From Phyllobacteriaceae bacterium (GTDB lineage: Bacteria; Pseudomonadota; Alphaproteobacteria; Rhizobiales; Devosiaceae), in assembly GCA_012799265.1 (NCBI GenBank), contig JAAZLP010000448.1, positions 1 to 7,650 of the forward strand: a DNA stretch of 7,650 nucleotides, read 5' to 3'. Every line of letters begins with the position of its first letter. The first letter of the stretch is position 1. The notes under the pieces are model-generated. The model was not told the origin of the DNA, did no database searches, and worked only from the letters and a program-made list of their open reading frames with translations. This document shows, piece after piece, positions 1 to 6,799 of the stretch. The translations under genes were made by a program, and so were the position numbers.

Positions 1-201
1 GGGCGAAGAGTAAGCGCCGGGAACGTTTCCTACAAGCCTCTCTGTGATGGCCGAAAGGCTAATCCGTTATTTAAACCGTAATGGGAATCGTCTCACACTG
101 TGGTTGTGGGCTCGCTTGGAGCGCCAAAACGCTCTGGGCATTCTTAGTCGCGGGTTTGCGGGCAATTTCCGCATCCCTTCTAGTGTGGAGGCGCGTTACG
201 C
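1..201. other. upstream stretch with no supportable gene
   Basis: No convincing coding region was found here on either strand. In one plus-strand frame the first 13 bases read Gly-Glu-Glu-stop (TAA at 11-13), which could be the very end of an upstream gene, but three codons prove nothing. A short inverted repeat GAGCG-CCAAAA-CGCTC lies at 119-134 without a following T-run. The stretch reads as less GC-rich than the genes that follow (for example around 61-100), as expected for a leader or promoter region. I could not identify a trustworthy -35/-10 pair. A GGAGG at 187-191 sits ahead of the small ORF that follows. Confidence 0.4.
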
Positions 202-378
202 ATGTTCACCCTCATCAATGCCGACGCTGACGACGACGACGCCGAAATCACCGATCCCCAGGAAATCGCTGAACTGTTTGCGGCCATCGCTGCAGTAGCG
301 ATCGAAGCCATTGGCGTGGGACAGGCCAAGGCCCTGTTCGAAGCCGTTGTCGAGCAGGAGGGACGCGACCCCAATTGA
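202..378 (+). CDS. small acidic hypothetical protein (58 aa)
   Basis: This is an unrecognised 58-residue protein. It begins MFTLINADADDDDAEITDPQ, with an acidic run (DADDDDAE, residues 8-15), and continues as an Ala/Glu-rich, probably amphipathic helix ending VEQEGRDPN. Support for coding: an ATG with GGAGG at 187-191 and a 10-nt spacer; an upstream in-frame stop (TAG, 181-183) that bounds the ORF; and about two thirds of codons ending in G or C (39 of 57 by hand count), like the neighbouring genes. It has no signal peptide or membrane segment. It lies on the same strand as the pxpB-like gene, 115 nt upstream, so co-transcription is possible but not shown. I do not recognise a family and assign no function. 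It could also be a chance ORF, because it is short and high-GC sequence tends to keep frames open. Confidence 0.5.
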   Translation: MFTLINADADDDDAEITDPQEIAELFAAIAAVAIEAIGVGQAKALFEAVVEQEGRDPN

Positions 379-493
379 ACACCGCAAGACCTCACCCAAA
401 TCGGTGCTGACCGAACCAGTCCCGGCTAAACAGGCTTGACGGAACGCGACGAGAACATCGATTGCGTTTCGTCTATTCAGGCCGGGGCAAGAC

Positions 494-1165
494 ATGAGTG
501 ATGCCAGCATAGAAACGTCGATCCGGCCGGACATCCTGCCTCTGGGCGATGCTGCGCTGCTCGTCCGTTTTGGTGCCGTTCTTGATGATGCGGCAAATCA
601 GGCTGCGCTCGCCCTGGCGCAACGGTTGCGCGACGACCCCATAGCGGGTGTCGTGGAAGTGGTGCCGAGCCTCATTTCGGTCCTCCTGCGCTATGACCCG
701 CGTGCCGCCGATTTTCCGCGGCTGGCGGGCGAAGTCCGCCTGCGGCTCGGCGGCGTGCGCACAGCTGCGGTTCCGCGCGAACATGTCATAAAGGCGCGCT
801 TTGGCGACGAGGCGGGGCCTGACCTCGTTGAGGTGGCAGCGCTCCTCCAACTTGATCCGCAGGGGTTTGTTGATGCGCATTGCGCAATCCCATTGCGTGT
901 CCTGACAACCGGCTTTGCTCCCGGCTATGTCTATTGCGGCTTTCACCGGGAAAGTCTGGTCCTGCCCAGACGCCGCGAGGTGCGGCGCGAAGTTCCGATC
1001 GGCAGCATTCTTTTTGCTGCCGGGCAGACCGCGATCACCGCGACCGAAGTGCCAACCGGCTGGCATGTTATCGGGCGCACCGAATTTCGCAATTTTGACC
1101 CCAGATTCTGGCCGCCCACGACAATGATGGCTGGCGATACGGTGAGTTTCGAGGTGGACGCATGA
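494..1165 (+). CDS. pxpB: 5-oxoprolinase subunit PxpB-like (KipI / carboxyltransferase domain C-D family)
   Basis: The 223-aa protein is close to E. coli PxpB (218 aa) in size. Family landmarks in order: LGDAALLVRFG (17-27), FGDEAGPDL (103-111), TGFAPGYVYCG (139-149), LPRR (157-160), VPIGS (167-171), GQT (177-179) and GWHVIGRTEF (189-198). In characterised systems PxpB works with PxpC and PxpA in the cytoplasm as an ATP-dependent 5-oxoprolinase that converts pyroglutamate to glutamate. The same fold occurs in the Bacillus kinase inhibitor KipI and in urea amidolyase. Several usually conserved positions differ: YLG is YCG, TPRR is LPRR, and the usual PGGW is PTGW. The ATG at 494 has GGGG at 484-487 with a 6-nt spacer, and the frame is closed upstream by TGA at 437-439. 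Its stop overlaps the pxpC start (ATGA), indicating translational coupling. Family assignment is firm; substrate is inferred. Confidence 0.9.
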   Translation: MSDASIETSIRPDILPLGDAALLVRFGAVLDDAANQAALALAQRLRDDPIAGVVEVVPSLISVLLRYDPRAADFPRLAGEVRLRLGGVRTAAVPREHVIKARFGDEAGPDLVEVAALLQLDPQGFVDAHCAIPLRVLTTGFAPGYVYCGFHRESLVLPRRREVRREVPIGSILFAAGQTAITATEVPTGWHVIGRTEFRNFDPRFWPPTTMMAGDTVSFEVDA

Positions 1166-2064
1166 GCGCGCGGCTTCGCATCGAGCGGGCAGGGCCGCTC
1201 ACCACCATCCAGGACAGGGGCCGCGCCGGGCTCCTCGTTCATGGCATCAGTGCTTCCGGGCCGATGGACGAGGATAGTTATCGACGAGCCGGGCTCCTGG
1301 CCGGCGCGCGCGCTGACGGCGCGATTGAAGTCACTCAGGCGGGACTCGATTTGATTGTTGTCGAAGGCAGCACCCAGGTCGGCTGGGAAGGCGGCAGCTT
1401 TTCCGTCGCGATCAATTCTGAACCCAAGACATGGCCGGGCAGCGCGTTGCTGAATTCTGGCGACCGTCTGACGATAAAGCCCGGGCCGCTGGGCAATTAC
1501 GGTTATCTCCGCTTTGGCGGCGCGTTGGACCTTCCCCAATCCATGGGCAGCCTCGCGACCAGTACTCGCGCGCGTCTGGGCGGCGTCGAGGGACGAAGCC
1601 TGCGGGCAGGGGATGAACTGGTTCTTGTCGGGGAAGGTGTTGCGCCCGTCGTTCCGCTGGCGTCGGGAGCCGGAACCGGACCCATTCGCTTTGTCTGGGG
1701 TATTCATGCCGAGCAGTTCTCGCGCGATCTGCGCGAGCGCTTCGTCCATGGATCATTCCGTGTCACCGCGGCTATGGATCGGATGGGGGTAAGGTTGGCC
1801 GATCTGGACAATGCCTTTGCCGGCGCCAGCATCCTTTCTCTGGTTTCTGACCCGATCCTGCCGGGAGACATCCAGATCCTCGGCGATGGGACGCCCATCG
1901 TCCTCATGCGCGATCATCAGCCGACGGGAGGCTATCCGCGCATCGGGACGGTTATTTCCGCCGATCTTGATCGTTTTGCGCAAATGCGACCGGGTACGGA
2001 GGTTGCGTTCTCCCCGGTGACGGTGGAGCATGCGCATCGCTTGTTGCGGAGCAAGGCAAAATGA
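1162..2064 (+). CDS. pxpC: 5-oxoprolinase subunit PxpC-like (carboxyltransferase domain A-B family)
   Basis: The 300-aa protein is near the usual size of about 310 aa. The PxpC / urea-amidolyase-like core is visible end to end: GPLTTIQDRGRAG (11-23), SGPMDE (32-37), MDRMGVRL (205-212), then PILPGDIQILGDGTPIVLM (231-249), DHQPTGGYPRIG (251-262) and ADLDRFAQMRPG (267-278). The TGGYPRIG and AQxxPG elements are characteristic of this family. It is expected to form the PxpB-PxpC complex that, in characterised systems, acts with PxpA to hydrolyse 5-oxoproline with ATP. It starts inside the pxpB stop (ATGA, 1162-1165), with GAGGTG at 1151-1156 as a likely ribosome-binding site, and ends inside the pxpA start with a second ATGA. 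No signal peptide or membrane segment is seen, so it is probably cytoplasmic. The protein appears complete. Confidence 0.92.
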   Translation: MSARLRIERAGPLTTIQDRGRAGLLVHGISASGPMDEDSYRRAGLLAGARADGAIEVTQAGLDLIVVEGSTQVGWEGGSFSVAINSEPKTWPGSALLNSGDRLTIKPGPLGNYGYLRFGGALDLPQSMGSLATSTRARLGGVEGRSLRAGDELVLVGEGVAPVVPLASGAGTGPIRFVWGIHAEQFSRDLRERFVHGSFRVTAAMDRMGVRLADLDNAFAGASILSLVSDPILPGDIQILGDGTPIVLMRDHQPTGGYPRIGTVISADLDRFAQMRPGTEVAFSPVTVEHAHRLLRSKAK

Positions 2065-2831
2065 CCAGCATCGATCTCAACGCCGATCTCGGCGAGGGCA
2101 TGGGCACGGATGATGACCTCCTGGAGATCGTCTCCAGTGCGTCGATCGCCTGCGGTGGCCATGCGGGCGATGCACCGACCATCCGTCATATCCTCAAGCT
2201 CTGCAAAGCGCGCGGCGTGCGCGCGGGTGCGCATCCCGGCTACGTCGACAAGAAACGCTTCGGTCGCTTCCGGGTGGTCATGCCGCTTGAGCAATTGCTG
2301 GGACAAATCCGCGATCAGATGTTTCTCATCCGGCACATTGCCGACGAAGTCGGCACGCCGCTTGAATATGTAAAACTCCATGGAGCTCTCGCCAATCAGA
2401 CGGCAGAGGAACTGGCCTTCGCCGTAGGCATTTTCGCCAGTATCCATGCCATGGACGCGAAAATGGCCGTGCTGGCGCTGGACAACAGCCAGCAGGTGCG
2501 GGCCGCCAAGGCGGTTGGGCTTCCGTTGATACGGGAGGCCTATGCCGACCGGGCCTATACGGCAGAGGGGCTCCTGGTTGCGCGCAGCGAGGAGGGATCG
2601 GTGATCCACGATCCCGAGGCGGTCATCGAGCGCTGCCTGCGGCTGGCGCAAGATGGCGAGATCGTCGCCATTGATGGCACAGTGCTCAAATCGGCAGCGC
2701 GCTCGATCTGCCTCCATGGCGATACGCCCGGGGCTGTTGATCTGGCACGGGAAATTCGCCAGGCGCTGGAGGGGGAAGGGATCACGATCGCGGCGGCCGA
2801 GCCAGAAATCGAGACCGAGATAGAAGTATAG
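2061..2831 (+). CDS. pxpA: 5-oxoprolinase subunit PxpA-like (LamB/YcsF family)
   Basis: The 256-aa protein (E. coli PxpA is 244 aa) shows the full LamB/YcsF pattern: DLNADLGEG (5-13), IACGGHAGD (29-37), GAHPGY (56-61), FGR (67-69), YVKLHGALAN (103-112), EAYADRAY (159-166) and SICLHGDTPGAV (215-226). In known PxpBAC systems this is the third subunit needed for ATP-dependent opening of 5-oxoproline to glutamate. Differences from the common consensus as I know it: GFHAGD is GGHAGD, HVKPHGALYN is YVKLHGALAN, and the loop between DLGE and the SA(N/S)IACG motif is several residues shorter. An acidic tail (EPEIETEIEV, 247-256) ends the protein. The ATG overlaps the pxpC stop, with GGAG (2048-2051) and AAGG (2053-2056) upstream. 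The stop lies 4 nt before a long inverted repeat. It is the last gene of the plus-strand cluster. Confidence 0.92.
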   Translation: MTSIDLNADLGEGMGTDDDLLEIVSSASIACGGHAGDAPTIRHILKLCKARGVRAGAHPGYVDKKRFGRFRVVMPLEQLLGQIRDQMFLIRHIADEVGTPLEYVKLHGALANQTAEELAFAVGIFASIHAMDAKMAVLALDNSQQVRAAKAVGLPLIREAYADRAYTAEGLLVARSEEGSVIHDPEAVIERCLRLAQDGEIVAIDGTVLKSAARSICLHGDTPGAVDLAREIRQALEGEGITIAAAEPEIETEIEV

Positions 2832-2835
2832 GCCT

Positions 2836-2905
2836 TACCCTGGGACCTTCAGATGGGGAGAGGGTGAAATCGGCATCATGCCTTTAATCTGAAAGACCCA
2901 GGGTA
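2836..2905. repeat. long imperfect inverted repeat after pxpA
   Basis: The left arm is TACCCTGGG (2836-2844) plus TTCAGAT (2848-2854). The right arm is ATCTGAA (2887-2893) plus CCCAGGGTA (2897-2905). The arms match exactly apart from a 3-nt internal stretch (ACC against AGA) in which only the middle base pairs, giving 17 pairs over 19 positions. The 32-nt loop contains a smaller nested palindrome, GGCATCATGCC (2872-2882). It begins 4 nt after the pxpA stop. A role as a Rho-independent-like terminator or 3' RNA-stabilising stem is plausible, but no T-run follows the right arm. Confidence 0.6.
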
Positions 2906-2909
2906 GCTG

Positions 2910-2930
2910 TTCCGGCCATTTCGGGCCGAA
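2910..2930. terminator. hairpin in convergent intergenic region, terminator candidate
   Basis: TTCCGGCC (2910-2917) pairs with GGCCGAA (2924-2930), with one bulged C and the 6-nt loop ATTTCG. The stem is GC-rich and lies between the converging pxp and liv transcripts. No clear T-run follows on either strand, so it is a candidate only. Confidence 0.35.
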
Positions 2931-2937
2931 CTTGTTC

Positions 2938-2965
2938 GCCGCCACCCGAGATGCCGGATGGCGGC
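2938..2965 (-). terminator. hairpin just downstream of livF, terminator candidate
   Basis: GCCGCCA (2938-2944) and TGGCGGC (2959-2965) are perfect complements. After one mismatch, three more pairs (2946-2948 with 2955-2957) extend the stem, leaving a 6-nt loop. On the minus strand it starts 7 nt after the livF-like stop codon, the right place for the end of the transporter operon. The following minus-strand sequence is GAACAAG, not a T-run. On the plus strand TTATT follows, so it could also help stop readthrough from pxpA. Confidence 0.45.
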
Positions 2966-2972
2966 TTATTCG

Positions 2973-3743
2973 TCAGATCGCCAGATATTCGTGGCGCAGC
3001 TCTGCGTTATCGAGCACTTCCTTGGCCGTGCCCGAGAAGACCACTTCGCCGGTATCGAGGATGACGGCACGGTCAGCCAGCTTGAGCGCGGCAACGGCGT
3101 TCTGCTCGACGATGATGGTGGTGATGCCCAGAGGCTTGATCGAATGCAGGATGCGCTCGATCTCGTGCACGATAACAGGCGCCAGTCCCTCATAGGGCTC
3201 GTCCAGAAGCAGGAGCTTCAGGTCGCGGGCGAGTGCGCGGGCAATGGCGAGCATCTGCTGCTCACCGCCCGAGAGCGTGACGCCTTCCTGCTTGCGACGT
3301 TCAGCGAGGCGCGGGAAGCTCTCATAGATTTGCTCTACGTCCCAGCCATGGCCGGGGGCCACCTTGGCCAGCGCGATGTTCTCCTCGACCGTCAAGCCGG
3401 GGATGATGCGCCGGTCTTCCGGCACCAACTGGATCCCTGCACGCGCCGCTTCAAAACTCTTCATCTGGTGGATGGGCTGATCATCCAGCCAGATTTCGCC
3501 CTGGCGCATCTGCGGACTGTCGGTCCGCGCGATGGTGCGGAGCGTCGAGGACTTGCCTGCGCCGTTGCGGCCCAGAAGGGCGAGAATTTCGCCCTTGCGG
3601 ATATCCAGCGATACGCCCTGAACGATGTAGCTCTCGCCGTAATAGGAGTGAACATCGCGGACGGAGAAGAAGGGCCGGCTTGTTTCGACTTCTGCTGCCG
3701 GTGTCTGGACGACGGTTTCTGATGTCATGGCAATGGCGCTCAT
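2973..3743 (-). CDS. livF: HAAT-family ABC importer ATP-binding protein, LivF-like
   Basis: The 256-aa cytoplasmic ATPase powers import together with the LivG-like partner. Motifs: Walker A GRNGAGKS (58-65), Q-loop glutamine 105 in IQLVPEDRRI, ABC signature LSGGEQQ (157-163), Walker B LLLLDEP (177-183) and D-loop region EGLAP. The H-loop position reads VEQN (Gln214), as is usual for LivF proteins. The C-terminal element VFSGTAKEVLDN also fits LivF. I chose the start at 3743 because its ATG overlaps the livG stop (ATGA, 3740-3743) and a strong GGGGGAGG lies 6 nt upstream. The frame stays open further upstream to about 4016, but that stretch is low-complexity and lies inside livG, so it is not part of the gene. 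An N-terminal extension of about 24 residues precedes the ABC core. It is the last gene of the operon. Substrate unknown. Confidence 0.93.
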   Translation of the reverse strand: MSAIAMTSETVVQTPAAEVETSRPFFSVRDVHSYYGESYIVQGVSLDIRKGEILALLGRNGAGKSSTLRTIARTDSPQMRQGEIWLDDQPIHQMKSFEAARAGIQLVPEDRRIIPGLTVEENIALAKVAPGHGWDVEQIYESFPRLAERRKQEGVTLSGGEQQMLAIARALARDLKLLLLDEPYEGLAPVIVHEIERILHSIKPLGITTIIVEQNAVAALKLADRAVILDTGEVVFSGTAKEVLDNAELRHEYLAI

Positions 3744-4510
3744 TCGTGGCCTCCCCCACCGAGATAGGCTTCCTGCACTTTCGGGTTGCCGCGGACTTCG
3801 TCCGGGGTGCCGTCGGCGATGATGCGGCCGCCGGCCAGAACGGAGATCTTGTCGGCCAGCGAGAACACGACATGCATGTCGTGCTCGATGATGACCTTGG
3901 TCATGCCGCGGCTTTTGATCTTCTTGAGGAGCTCGATGGTGGTGTTGGTGTCGTGACGGCTCATGCCGGCGGTTGGCTCGTCCAGCAGCAACAGGCGCGG
4001 ATGCTGGATCAGGCACATGGCCAGTTCCATGCGGCGCTTGTCGCCACGGCTGAGGCTGCCCGCCTGCATGTCGCGGCGGGCAAGCATGCCGACGTCCTCG
4101 AGCATGCTCTCGGCTTCTTCCCGGATGGCCGTCTCGCTATCCAGCGAGCGGAGCATGTTGAGGGTGAACTGGCCGTCGCGCTTGGCGAAGGCCGGGATCA
4201 TCACATTATGCAGCACGCTGAGGTCGGAGAAGATTTCCGGCGTCTGGAACACGCGGGCGATGCCGAGCTGGTTGATCTCATGCGGCTTGCGGCCGGTGAG
4301 ATTAGCGCCGTCGAACACGACCTGGCCCGATGTCGGCTCGAGCTTGCCAATGATCACATTGAGCAGGGTCGATTTGCCGGCACCATTGGGGCCGATGATG
4401 GCGTGCGTCTTGCCTTCTTCGACCGCGAGGTCGATGTCGGCCAGGGCGTGCAGGCCACCAAACCTTTTGTGCACGTCAGCGACATGGAGAACGATATTCG
4501 GAGTAGGCAT
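3740..4510 (-). CDS. livG: HAAT-family ABC importer ATP-binding protein, LivG-like
   Basis: The 256-aa cytoplasmic ATPase is the partner of the LivF-like protein. Motifs: Walker A GPNGAGKST (40-48), Q-loop Gln89 in ARVFQTPEIF, signature region LSRGDKRR (153-160), Walker B LLLLDEPTAGM (173-183) and H-loop His210 in IIEHDM. The HxxG/QLGIARVFQ region and the ending NPKVQEAYLGGGG are typical of LivG. The signature is degenerate: LSRGD replaces LSGGQ. The E. coli LivG signature (LAYGQ) is also non-canonical, so this need not mean loss of function. The ATG at 4510 has AGGAG with an 8-nt spacer; that site overlaps the TAG stop of the upstream livM gene, suggesting coupled translation. The stop overlaps the livF start by 4 nt. 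Complete and well conserved. Confidence 0.94.
   Translation of the reverse strand: MPTPNIVLHVADVHKRFGGLHALADIDLAVEEGKTHAIIGPNGAGKSTLLNVIIGKLEPTSGQVVFDGANLTGRKPHEINQLGIARVFQTPEIFSDLSVLHNVMIPAFAKRDGQFTLNMLRSLDSETAIREEAESMLEDVGMLARRDMQAGSLSRGDKRRMELAMCLIQHPRLLLLDEPTAGMSRHDTNTTIELLKKIKSRGMTKVIIEHDMHVVFSLADKISVLAGGRIIADGTPDEVRGNPKVQEAYLGGGGHE
3750..3757 (-). promoter_or_regulatory. strong ribosome-binding site that fixes the livF start
   Basis: On the minus strand GGGGGAGG lies 6 nt upstream of the ATG at 3743-3741, inside the end of the livG coding region. It also encodes part of the Gly-rich LivG C-terminus. It favours this start over the alternative ATG five codons downstream and over the long open upstream extension. 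Confidence 0.7.
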
Positions 4511-4521
4511 TGGTCGTTCTC

Positions 4522-5664
4522 CTATTCTGCCGGTTGGGTCTGAGTGGCGCGGTCAGGCGTGCCGCCGCGACGGCGGTTGAAGGCGGCGCCAATGCGACGC
4601 ACACCCTCCATGATGCCGCCGGGCAGGAAGATCACGATGATCACGAAGACCAGACCCAGCGTGAGGTGCCAGCCGTCGCCAACGAACTTGCTGGTGACCT
4701 TGACCACGACGTCTGCGACGCCATCGGGCAGGAAGCTCCAGAAGCGGGCCAGAATGTTGTCGTTGAGCGCCGAGAGGATGTTCTCGAAATATTTGATTAC
4801 CCAGGCACCGATCACCGGGCCAACCAGCGTGCCGACACCACCGAGGATGGTCATCAGCACGATTTCGCCCGAAGCGGTCCACTGCATGCGTTCGGCACCG
4901 GCCAGCGGGTCGGTCACGGCGAGTAGCGCACCGGCAAGGCCGGCATACATGCCCGAGATGACGAAAGCCGACAGCGCATAGGGGCGCGTGTTGAAGCCGG
5001 TAAACTGCATACGCGTCTGGTTCGACTTGATCGAGCGCAGCATCATGCCAAACGGCGAGCCGGCGATGCGCTGGGCAAAGAAGAAGGCAGCAATCAGGAA
5101 GAAGGCGCAGAAGTAGAAGCCGGTGAAGCCACCAAGCTGCTGGCCCAGAAGGGTCGGCACAGGCTGACCGACAAAGGTCTGGCCGGTGACCTGATCAAGC
5201 ACGCGCGGGTCGCTCAGGGTGAGCTGCAGACCGGTTTCGCCATTGGTGATCGGCGTCAGCACCGAATAGGCGAGGTTGTAGCTCATCTGGGCAAAGGCCA
5301 GCGTCAGGATCGAGAAGTAGATGCCGGAGCGGCGAAGGCACAGGAACCCGATCACGAGGGCAAAGAGGCCCGAGACGATTGCCGCGAAGATCAGGGCAGG
5401 GATCGCATCCAGCGTCAGCAGCTTGAAGGACCATACAGCGGTGTAGGAACCGACGCCAAAGAAGGCGGCGTGACCAAAGCTGAGATAACCGGTGAGGCCG
5501 AAGAGGATATTAAAGCCCACAGCCATGATTCCGTAGATCATGAAGCGCTGCAGTAGGTCCGGGTAACCGGCGCCAAAAGGCGCCAGCCACAGCGGCATGA
5601 GCAGGACAACGGCAGAGAAGCCGAGGAAGAGAGTAAGGTCTTTGCGGGACATGTAATTGGTCAT
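4522..5664 (-). CDS. livM: HAAT-family ABC importer permease, LivM-like
   Basis: The 380-aa inner-membrane permease has roughly eight to ten hydrophobic segments (for example 11-29, 40-58, 87-109, 115-135, 180-198, 230-250, 266-290, 332-350, estimated by eye). Diagnostic motifs are GYLSFGHAAFFGVGSY (59-74), the ATPase-contacting cytoplasmic loop SPFGMMLRSIKSNQ (203-216) followed by FNTRPYALSAF, and TILGGVGTLVGPVIGA (272-287). With LivH it should form the translocation pore. The C-terminus is a basic then polar tail (NRRRGGTPDRATQTQPAE). The ATG at 5664 follows the livH stop by one base and has GGAG with a 7-nt spacer; a second ATG four codons in is possible. A loop of about 40 residues (139-178), including GETGLQLTLSDPRV, separates two hydrophobic blocks, as expected for LivM. 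Apparently intact. Substrate cannot be read from the sequence. Confidence 0.93.
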   Translation of the reverse strand: MTNYMSRKDLTLFLGFSAVVLLMPLWLAPFGAGYPDLLQRFMIYGIMAVGFNILFGLTGYLSFGHAAFFGVGSYTAVWSFKLLTLDAIPALIFAAIVSGLFALVIGFLCLRRSGIYFSILTLAFAQMSYNLAYSVLTPITNGETGLQLTLSDPRVLDQVTGQTFVGQPVPTLLGQQLGGFTGFYFCAFFLIAAFFFAQRIAGSPFGMMLRSIKSNQTRMQFTGFNTRPYALSAFVISGMYAGLAGALLAVTDPLAGAERMQWTASGEIVLMTILGGVGTLVGPVIGAWVIKYFENILSALNDNILARFWSFLPDGVADVVVKVTSKFVGDGWHLTLGLVFVIIVIFLPGGIMEGVRRIGAAFNRRRGGTPDRATQTQPAE

Positions 5665-5665
5665 G

Positions 5666-6697
5666 TCAGGACTCCATCACACCGCGCCGACCCATCAGAC
5701 CGCGGGGACGCACGAGGAGAATGACGACGGCGACGAGGTAGATGATGATCTGGTCGATGCCGGGGATGATGGCCTTCACCTGGTTCATGGAGGCGAAGGA
5801 CTGGAGGATGCCGAGCAGGAAGCCTGCGAGCACGGCGCCGGGCAGGGAACCCATGCCGCCAACCACAACCACCACGAAAGAGAGGACGAGGAAGTCCATG
5901 CCGATGTGATAGTTTGGCGGGAGGAGGGGCGTGTACATCACGCCTGCCAGACCAGCGACGACGGCGGCGAGGCCGAACATGATGGTGAAGCGGCGGTCAA
6001 TATTGATGCCCAGGATGCTCACGGTTTCGCGGTCCGCCATGCCAGCGCGGACGACCATGCCGAAGGTGGTGAACTGCAGGAAGGCGAACACTGCTCCGAT
6101 GACGATGCCGGCAAAGAGGAAGTAGATCAGGCGCCAGATCGGATAGGTGATGATATTGGCCTGCATGCCAAGCCAGGCCCCGATATCAGCGGCGCCACGC
6201 AGGTCGGTGGGCATGGGTTGCGGAATGGGATTGGGGCCGTAGATCGACTTGATGACTTCCTGTGCGACGATGGCGAGGCCGAAGGTCACCAGGATCTGGT
6301 CGGCGTGTGGACGCTTGTAAAAGTGCTTGATGATGCCGCGTTCCAGAGCAATGCCGATAAGCAGCATGATCGGGATGGCGATAAGGATCGAGACCGGCAC
6401 CGAATAGTTCACCAGAACCCCACCGAAATCGCCCAGCCAGGCCTGAACCAGTGGTTCACGAACCTCCAGCGGCTGCCCCCAGGGCGAAAGCTGTGTCGGA
6501 TCGATGGTGACTGTTTCCATGGTGAGGAACAGTCGAACGGTAACCGCGGTGAATGCCCCCAGCATGAACAGGGCGCCGTGAGCGAAGTTGACCACGCCCA
6601 GGGTGCCGAACACCAGCGTGAGGCCCAAGGCGATCAGCGCATAGGCCGCGCCCTTGTCGAGGCCGTTTAGAAATTGAAGAAAGATGACTTCGAACAT
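5666..6697 (-). CDS. livH: HAAT-family ABC importer permease, LivH-like
   Basis: The 343-aa inner-membrane permease partners LivM. Family motifs: FLNGLDKGAAYALIALGLTL (9-28), FGTLGVVNFAHGALFMLGAF (30-49), the cytoplasmic coupling loop TTFGMVVRAGMADRETVSILGIN (its key part, GMVVRA, at 213-218; GIN at 230-232) and the late VVVVVGGMGSLPGAVLAGF region (275-293). It is longer than typical LivH (about 300 aa) mainly because of a polar stretch near residues 60-97 (METVTIDPTQLSPWGQPLEV onward) between two membrane segments, predicted to lie outside the membrane. The ATG at 6697 has AGGA (6706-6709) with an 8-nt spacer. It is separated from the binding-protein gene by 117 nt containing two hairpins, and from livM by a single base. 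The gene is complete. Confidence 0.93.
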   Translation of the reverse strand: MFEVIFLQFLNGLDKGAAYALIALGLTLVFGTLGVVNFAHGALFMLGAFTAVTVRLFLTMETVTIDPTQLSPWGQPLEVREPLVQAWLGDFGGVLVNYSVPVSILIAIPIMLLIGIALERGIIKHFYKRPHADQILVTFGLAIVAQEVIKSIYGPNPIPQPMPTDLRGAADIGAWLGMQANIITYPIWRLIYFLFAGIVIGAVFAFLQFTTFGMVVRAGMADRETVSILGINIDRRFTIMFGLAAVVAGLAGVMYTPLLPPNYHIGMDFLVLSFVVVVVGGMGSLPGAVLAGFLLGILQSFASMNQVKAIIPGIDQIIIYLVAVVILLVRPRGLMGRRGVMES

Positions 6698-6746
6698 GAG
6701 AAGCGTCCTAGCTTGAACCGAAAAACCCGGATGAGCGCTTGCGCAT

Positions 6747-6772
6747 ACCCTCCCCCAGTGAAGGGGGAGGGT
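6747..6772 (-). repeat. perfect GC-rich hairpin between binding-protein gene and livH
   Basis: ACCCTCCCCC (6747-6756) pairs perfectly over 10 bp with GGGGGAGGGT (6763-6772) around a 6-nt loop. It lies in the transcribed spacer of the operon, 43 nt after the binding-protein stop and 49 nt before the livH start. No T-run follows at once on the minus strand, although TTTTT occurs about 20 nt further on (6721-6725). Likely roles are partial termination or protection of the upstream mRNA. The simple G/C-block form suggests it may belong to a dispersed intergenic hairpin repeat, which cannot be tested here. Confidence 0.55.
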
Positions 6773-6799
6773 TGATCGAGGTTAGGATCGGCGTGTCAG

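Noticed and set aside
436..464. Possible sigma-70-like promoter before pxpB (TTGACG with CGATTG after 17 nt)
   Set aside because: The -35-like hexamer is good but the -10-like hexamer is poor, and chance matches are common; not enough to annotate.
196..534. 112-codon minus-strand ORF opposite the small ORF and the pxpB start
   Set aside because: It runs across the pxpB start on the opposite strand, shows no recognisable family, and is the expected antisense shadow of G/C-biased coding sequence.
3744..4016. N-terminal extension of the LivF reading frame
   Set aside because: The extension lies fully inside livG, is rich in His/Arg/Pro low-complexity sequence typical of a wrong frame, and the strong ribosome-binding site supports the start at 3743.
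2958..4543. Long plus-strand ORFs opposite livF and livG
   Set aside because: Both mirror the codon bias of recognised ATPase genes on the minus strand and show no family motifs.
5657..6670. 337-codon plus-strand ORF antisense to livH
   Set aside because: The product is extremely rich in Asp, Glu, His and Gly with no domain pattern, whereas the minus strand encodes a clear LivH permease.
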